Shown piece after piece: positions 60,947-64,000 of a stretch of DNA of 64,000 nucleotides. Each line of letters begins with the position of its first letter. Position 1 is the stretch's first letter. Source of the stretch: Cyanobium sp. PLM2.Bin73 (GTDB taxonomy: Bacteria > Cyanobacteriota > Cyanobacteriia > PCC-6307 > Cyanobiaceae); NCBI GenBank assembly GCA_007694915.1, contig REEV01000059.1:1-64000 (forward strand), written 5' to 3'. Both the position numbers and the translations under genes were made by a program. The notes beneath the pieces are model-generated. The model had not been told where the DNA came from and did no database searches. It worked only from the letters and a program-made list of their open reading frames with translations.

Positions 60947-61594
60947 ATGGCGATGACCCTGCGGGTGGTGGTGCCCCCCCATCCCCTGATCGGGCACTGG
61001 CTCTCGGTGCTGCGCGACCGTCGCACCCCCGCCCCGCTCTACGGCACCGCCACGGCCGAACTGGGACGCTGGCTCACCTATGAGGCCCTGCGCGACTGGC
61101 TGCCCCACCGCCCCGTCAACGTCGAGACCGACCGGGCCTGCTGCCAGGGCCAGGTGGTGGACGTGTCGGTGCCGATCCTGGCCATTCCCCTCTGCCCCGA
61201 AGGCCTGGGGCTCTGGGACGGGGCCAAGGCGGTGCTGCCCGCCGCCCGGGTGCAGCATCTGCACCGCGGCCAGCCGTTGCCTCTGGCCAGCATCGATCCG
61301 CGCTGTGGGGTGCTGGTGTTCGCCGCCGAAGTGGGTGGCCCCGGCGACCTCGACGCGCTGCTGGCAGCCTTGCGGGAGCGGGGTGTGAGCGGCCCGCGCC
61401 TGCGCGTGATCACCGCCCTGGCCGCCAGTGAGGGGCTCAAGCGGCTGGGCGAGTCGTTCGCCGACCTCATCCTCTACACCGCCTGCATCGATCCCGAGCT
61501 CAGCGCCGAAGGCCACATCAGCCCGGGCATCGGCCAGGTGAATGAGCGCCTGTTCGGGGCCTCCCTCGCGGACGTGGCCGTCACGACTGCCTAG
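60947..61594 (+). CDS. upp: Uracil phosphoribosyltransferase-like protein, picocyanobacterial form
   Basis: About 215 residues. MTLRVVVPPHPLIGHWLSVLRD at the start, TAELGRWLTYEALRDWLPHRPV and LRVITALAASEGLKRLGESFAD, ILYTACIDPEL, then ISPGIGQVNERLFG follow the Upp family in order, so it should convert uracil and PRPP to UMP in salvage. But the family's PRPP-binding loop (DPMLATGGS in E. coli) is replaced by VLVFAAEVGGPGD, so activity is uncertain. I recall similar loops in other picocyanobacterial proteins named Upp. Several starts compete: GTG 60923, ATG 60938, ATG 60947, ATG 60953; I use 60947. Divergent from the pentapeptide gene. Confidence 0.75.
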   Translation: MAMTLRVVVPPHPLIGHWLSVLRDRRTPAPLYGTATAELGRWLTYEALRDWLPHRPVNVETDRACCQGQVVDVSVPILAIPLCPEGLGLWDGAKAVLPAARVQHLHRGQPLPLASIDPRCGVLVFAAEVGGPGDLDALLAALRERGVSGPRLRVITALAASEGLKRLGESFADLILYTACIDPELSAEGHISPGIGQVNERLFGASLADVAVTTA

Positions 61595-61634
61595 GCTCTG
61601 GCTGGAGCTGCCCTCCCCGTCCGGATCCCCTGCC

Positions 61635-62021
61635 ATGGCTGATCGCCACCCCCACGATCGCGCCCCCGCCGGCCGGGGCCGTGTGGATGCGCTCAGCGCT
61701 GAGCGCTGCGATCAGAGTTCCGCCCTGCTGGCCAGTGCGGTTGCCGGTGCGGTGCTCGGAGCCGCCGGGCTGGCCTGGTGGCTGCTGTCGGTGGCGGAAC
61801 GGCGGCGCCTGGCTGCCCGCCAGCAGCGCAATCTGGCCCTCTCACGTCTGCAGGGAGGCGCAGATCCCCACGACGAGCCCTTGCCGCGCCCGGCAGCCAC
61901 CCCCCAGACGGTGGGGGAGGCCACAGCCCACGACCGGGATCTGCACGACAAGGTGCACGAACTCAACCAAGCCATCGAGGCGGTGCGCCGCCAGCTGGAG
62001 CAGCTGCAGCCCCAGGGCTGA
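61635..62021 (+). CDS. Small membrane protein with coiled coil, hypothetical
   Basis: 128 residues. One transmembrane helix (SAVAGAVLGAAGLAWWLLSV, about 33-52) with a short positively charged side, then a coiled-coil-like C-terminus with HDKVHELNQAIEAVRRQLEQL. No domain recognised. It stands between upp and ilvD on the plus strand with 40 and 123 bases of spacing. Likely a membrane-tethered oligomeric protein; nothing in the context says more. Confidence 0.6.
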   Translation: MADRHPHDRAPAGRGRVDALSAERCDQSSALLASAVAGAVLGAAGLAWWLLSVAERRRLAARQQRNLALSRLQGGADPHDEPLPRPAATPQTVGEATAHDRDLHDKVHELNQAIEAVRRQLEQLQPQG

Positions 62022-62144
62022 CACCGCCGCGCTCGGAACCACTGCGCCGGCAACCGCTGCTCTGGTGAGCCTCACGCCATGGGCCAGCCGTTCGCTGCTG
62101 CCGCCGCTGGGTAGGTTGCTCAACAGCCTCAGCGCTCGCTCTCC

Positions 62145-63845
62145 ATGCTCCGCTCCGCCGCCGTCACCCAGGGCATTCAGCGCTCCCCGAACCGGGCCAT
62201 GCTGCGGGCGGTGGGTTTCGGGGACGGCGACTTCAGCAAGCCGATCATCGGCATCGCCAACGCCTACAGCACCATCACCCCCTGCAATCTCGGGCTCAAC
62301 GATCTGGCCCGGCGGGCGGAACAGGCCGCCCATCTCGCCGGTGGCATGCCCCAGATGTTCGGCACCATCACGGTGAGTGATGGCATCTCCATGGGTACCG
62401 AGGGGATGAAGTATTCCCTGGTGAGCCGGGAAGTGATCGCTGACTCGATCGAAACCGCCTGCAACGCCCAGAGCATGGACGCTCTGCTGGCGATCGGTGG
62501 CTGCGACAAGAACATGCCCGGAGCCATGCTGGCCATGGCTCGCATGAACATTCCGGCCATCTTTGTGTATGGCGGCACGATCAAGCCGGGAAAACTGGGC
62601 GCCTGTGACCTCACGGTGGTGAGTGCCTTCGAGGCGGTGGGCCAGTTCAGCGGCGGCCAGATCGATGAGCAGCAGCTCACCGCCATCGAGAAGAACGCCT
62701 GCCCCGGTGCCGGCAGCTGTGGCGGCATGTTCACTGCCAACACGATGAGTGCCGCCTTCGAGGTGATGGGCCTGAGCCTGCCCTACAGCTCCACCATGGC
62801 TGCAGAGGACACGGAGAAGGCCGACAGCGCCGCCCGCAGCGCCGAGGTGTTGCTGGAGGCCGTGGAGGCCGACATCCGGCCGCGGGATCTGCTCACCCGC
62901 GAGGCGTTCGAGAACGCCATCAGCGTGATCATGGCGGTGGGAGGGTCCACCAATTCGGTGCTGCATCTGCTGGCCGTGGCCCGCACCGCCGGCGTGCCCC
63001 TGGCGATCGAGGATTTCGAAGTGATCCGCCAGCGGGTACCGGTGATCTGCGACCTCAAGCCCAGTGGCCGCTACGTGACCGTGGATCTGCACAACGCCGG
63101 CGGCATCCCCCAGGTGATGAAACTGCTGCTCGATGCCGGCCTGCTGCACGGCGACTGCCGCACCATCGAGGGCAAGACCCTGCGCGAGGTGCTGGCCGCT
63201 GTGCCCTCCGAGCCGCCGGCGGGGCAGGACGTGATCCGCCCCCTGAGCAACCCTCTGTACGCCAAGGGGCACCTGGCGATCCTCAAGGGCAACCTGGCCG
63301 AGGAGGGCGCCGTGGCCAAGATCAGTGGCGTCAAGAACCCGGTGATCACCGGTCCGGCGCGGGTGTTCGAGAGCGAGGAGAGCTGCCTGGCCGCCATTCT
63401 CGACAAGCAGATCAACCCCGGCGATGTGGTGGTGGTGCGCAACGAGGGTCCGGTGGGAGGCCCCGGCATGCGCGAGATGCTCAGCCCCACCGCCGCCATC
63501 GTGGGCCAGGGCCTGCTCGATTCGGTGGCGCTGATCACCGACGGCCGCTTCTCGGGCGGTTCCTTCGGGCTGGTGATCGGTCACGTGGCCCCCGAGGCCG
63601 CCGTGGGTGGCACCATCGGTCTGGTGCAGGAGAGCGACAGCATCACCGTGGATGCCGACCAGCTGCTGATCCAGTTGAACGTGAGCGATAAGGAGATAGC
63701 CCGCCGCCGCGCCGCCTGGGTGAAGCCCGAGCCCCGCTACCGCACCGGCGTGCTGGGCAAGTACGCCCGCCTGGTGAGCAGCAGCAGCCAGGGTGCGGTG
63801 ACCGACCAGATCGAGCTCAGCCCGGGGGGCGGCGCCGGCCGCTGA
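62145..63845 (+). CDS. ilvD: Dihydroxy-acid dehydratase
   Basis: 566 residues, the third enzyme of branched-chain amino acid synthesis, dehydrating 2,3-dihydroxy-3-methylbutanoate and -pentanoate to the 2-oxo acids. Iron-sulfur cluster cysteines are seen in PCNLGLNDL (near 47), GGCDKNMPG near 120 and [16 protein letters not shown] near 193. ITDGRFSGG and [11 protein letters not shown] near the C-terminus contribute the catalytic Ser and substrate site. The length and motif set are as in cyanobacterial IlvD, which carries a [2Fe-2S] or [4Fe-4S] cluster and is oxygen-sensitive. ATG 62145. Its product is used by IlvE at 11.3 kb. Confidence 0.96.
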   Translation: MLRSAAVTQGIQRSPNRAMLRAVGFGDGDFSKPIIGIANAYSTITPCNLGLNDLARRAEQAAHLAGGMPQMFGTITVSDGISMGTEGMKYSLVSREVIADSIETACNAQSMDALLAIGGCDKNMPGAMLAMARMNIPAIFVYGGTIKPGKLGACDLTVVSAFEAVGQFSGGQIDEQQLTAIEKNACPGAGSCGGMFTANTMSAAFEVMGLSLPYSSTMAAEDTEKADSAARSAEVLLEAVEADIRPRDLLTREAFENAISVIMAVGGSTNSVLHLLAVARTAGVPLAIEDFEVIRQRVPVICDLKPSGRYVTVDLHNAGGIPQVMKLLLDAGLLHGDCRTIEGKTLREVLAAVPSEPPAGQDVIRPLSNPLYAKGHLAILKGNLAEEGAVAKISGVKNPVITGPARVFESEESCLAAILDKQINPGDVVVVRNEGPVGGPGMREMLSPTAAIVGQGLLDSVALITDGRFSGGSFGLVIGHVAPEAAVGGTIGLVQESDSITVDADQLLIQLNVSDKEIARRRAAWVKPEPRYRTGVLGKYARLVSSSSQGAVTDQIELSPGGGAGR

Positions 63846-64000
63846 TCAGGCCAGCAGGGCCCGCAGGCGCCGGGCCAGGCTCTCAAGGGGCGGTCCCTGC
63901 TCAGGCCGCTCGCAGCGCTGGCCCGTGGCGGCCTCCATCCACACCGGATGGCTGCCATGCCAGAGCAGGGGGCGATCGGGATCGGTGCACCAGGCCAGGG
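63846..64000 (-). CDS. C-terminal end of an unidentified protein (cut by the window)
   Basis: On the minus strand an open frame enters at the window edge and ends at 63846, directly against the ilvD stop. The 50 visible residues include CTDPDRPLLWHGSHPVWM and QRCERPEQGPPLESLARRLRALLA. The clean tail, with HGSHPVWM and an amphipathic final helix, looks like real coding sequence rather than shadow. No family can be named. Confidence 0.5.
   Translation of the reverse strand, partial: LAWCTDPDRPLLWHGSHPVWMEAATGQRCERPEQGPPLESLARRLRALLA

Overview
The window is 64 kb of very GC-rich, densely packed chromosome from a unicellular picocyanobacterium, most likely of the Cyanobium / Synechococcus group. 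The evidence is gene content: apcD (phycobilisome core), a Psb32-like photosystem II repair protein, PxcA/CemA, a cytochrome b6f cofactor-assembly protein, HemJ, a Mg-chelatase pair, and the cobN / ilvE / metH neighbourhood that I recall from marine Synechococcus and Prochlorococcus. Gene junctions are tight, with many ATGA, GTGA and TGATG overlaps and many GTG or TTG starts. I see no insertion sequence, prophage, CRISPR array or rRNA. The one tRNA is tRNA-Met(CAT) at 43.15 kb.

Layout: 0-7.4 kb holds membrane proteases (CPBP, rhomboid), a tandem gamma-glutamylcyclotransferase-like protein, an Fe(II)/2OG-type oxygenase, a TerB-like protein, a hydrolase, HemJ and a PHP phosphoesterase. 7.4-16 kb holds CobN (minus strand), then ilvE and metH. 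16-25.7 kb holds small conserved proteins, gpsA, a PhzF protein, a SpoIID/LytB protein, an Ap4A phosphorylase, a sigma-70 factor, a DUF3370 protein and an unusual RHH-like plus J-domain protein. 25.66-26.53 kb is the only long gene-free stretch; it carries recurrent GTCTCG/CGAGAC words and hairpins and ends at a clear apcD terminator. 26.6-43.2 kb holds apcD, rlmD, pheT, rpmG-rpsR-rnb, an FAD oxidoreductase, metG-lptC-like, a Ccb protein, psb32, pxcA-cobU-trmL, an M23 peptidase and tRNA-Met.

43.3-52.3 kb is the most unusual part. Six minus-strand genes run in one direction: a divergent ChlH/BchH-like chelatase large subunit, a ChlD-like AAA+/vWA subunit, a persulfide dioxygenase-rhodanese fusion, a membrane-anchored rhodanese, a TauE/SafE exporter and an OsmC-like protein. 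This joins a Mg-chelatase-type H-D pair to a complete-looking persulfide/sulfite handling set. The H subunit resembles purple-bacterial BchH more than the ChlH usual in cyanobacteria, so I infer that it may be a second chelatase; the window alone cannot prove that.

52.4-58 kb is a stress and regulation block: a DUF3122 protein, an exported Mn/Fe superoxide dismutase, a Prx5-type and a 2-Cys peroxiredoxin, a short SepF-like protein, a small helical protein, and a cysteine-rich Crp/Fnr regulator whose upstream region carries two inverted copies of a 17-base Fur-like word. 58-64 kb returns to housekeeping: purS-purQ, pentapeptide-cobW, a divergent uracil phosphoribosyltransferase, ilvD and the end of an unidentified gene. 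Cobalamin-linked genes (cobN, metH, cobU, cobW) are scattered across the window.
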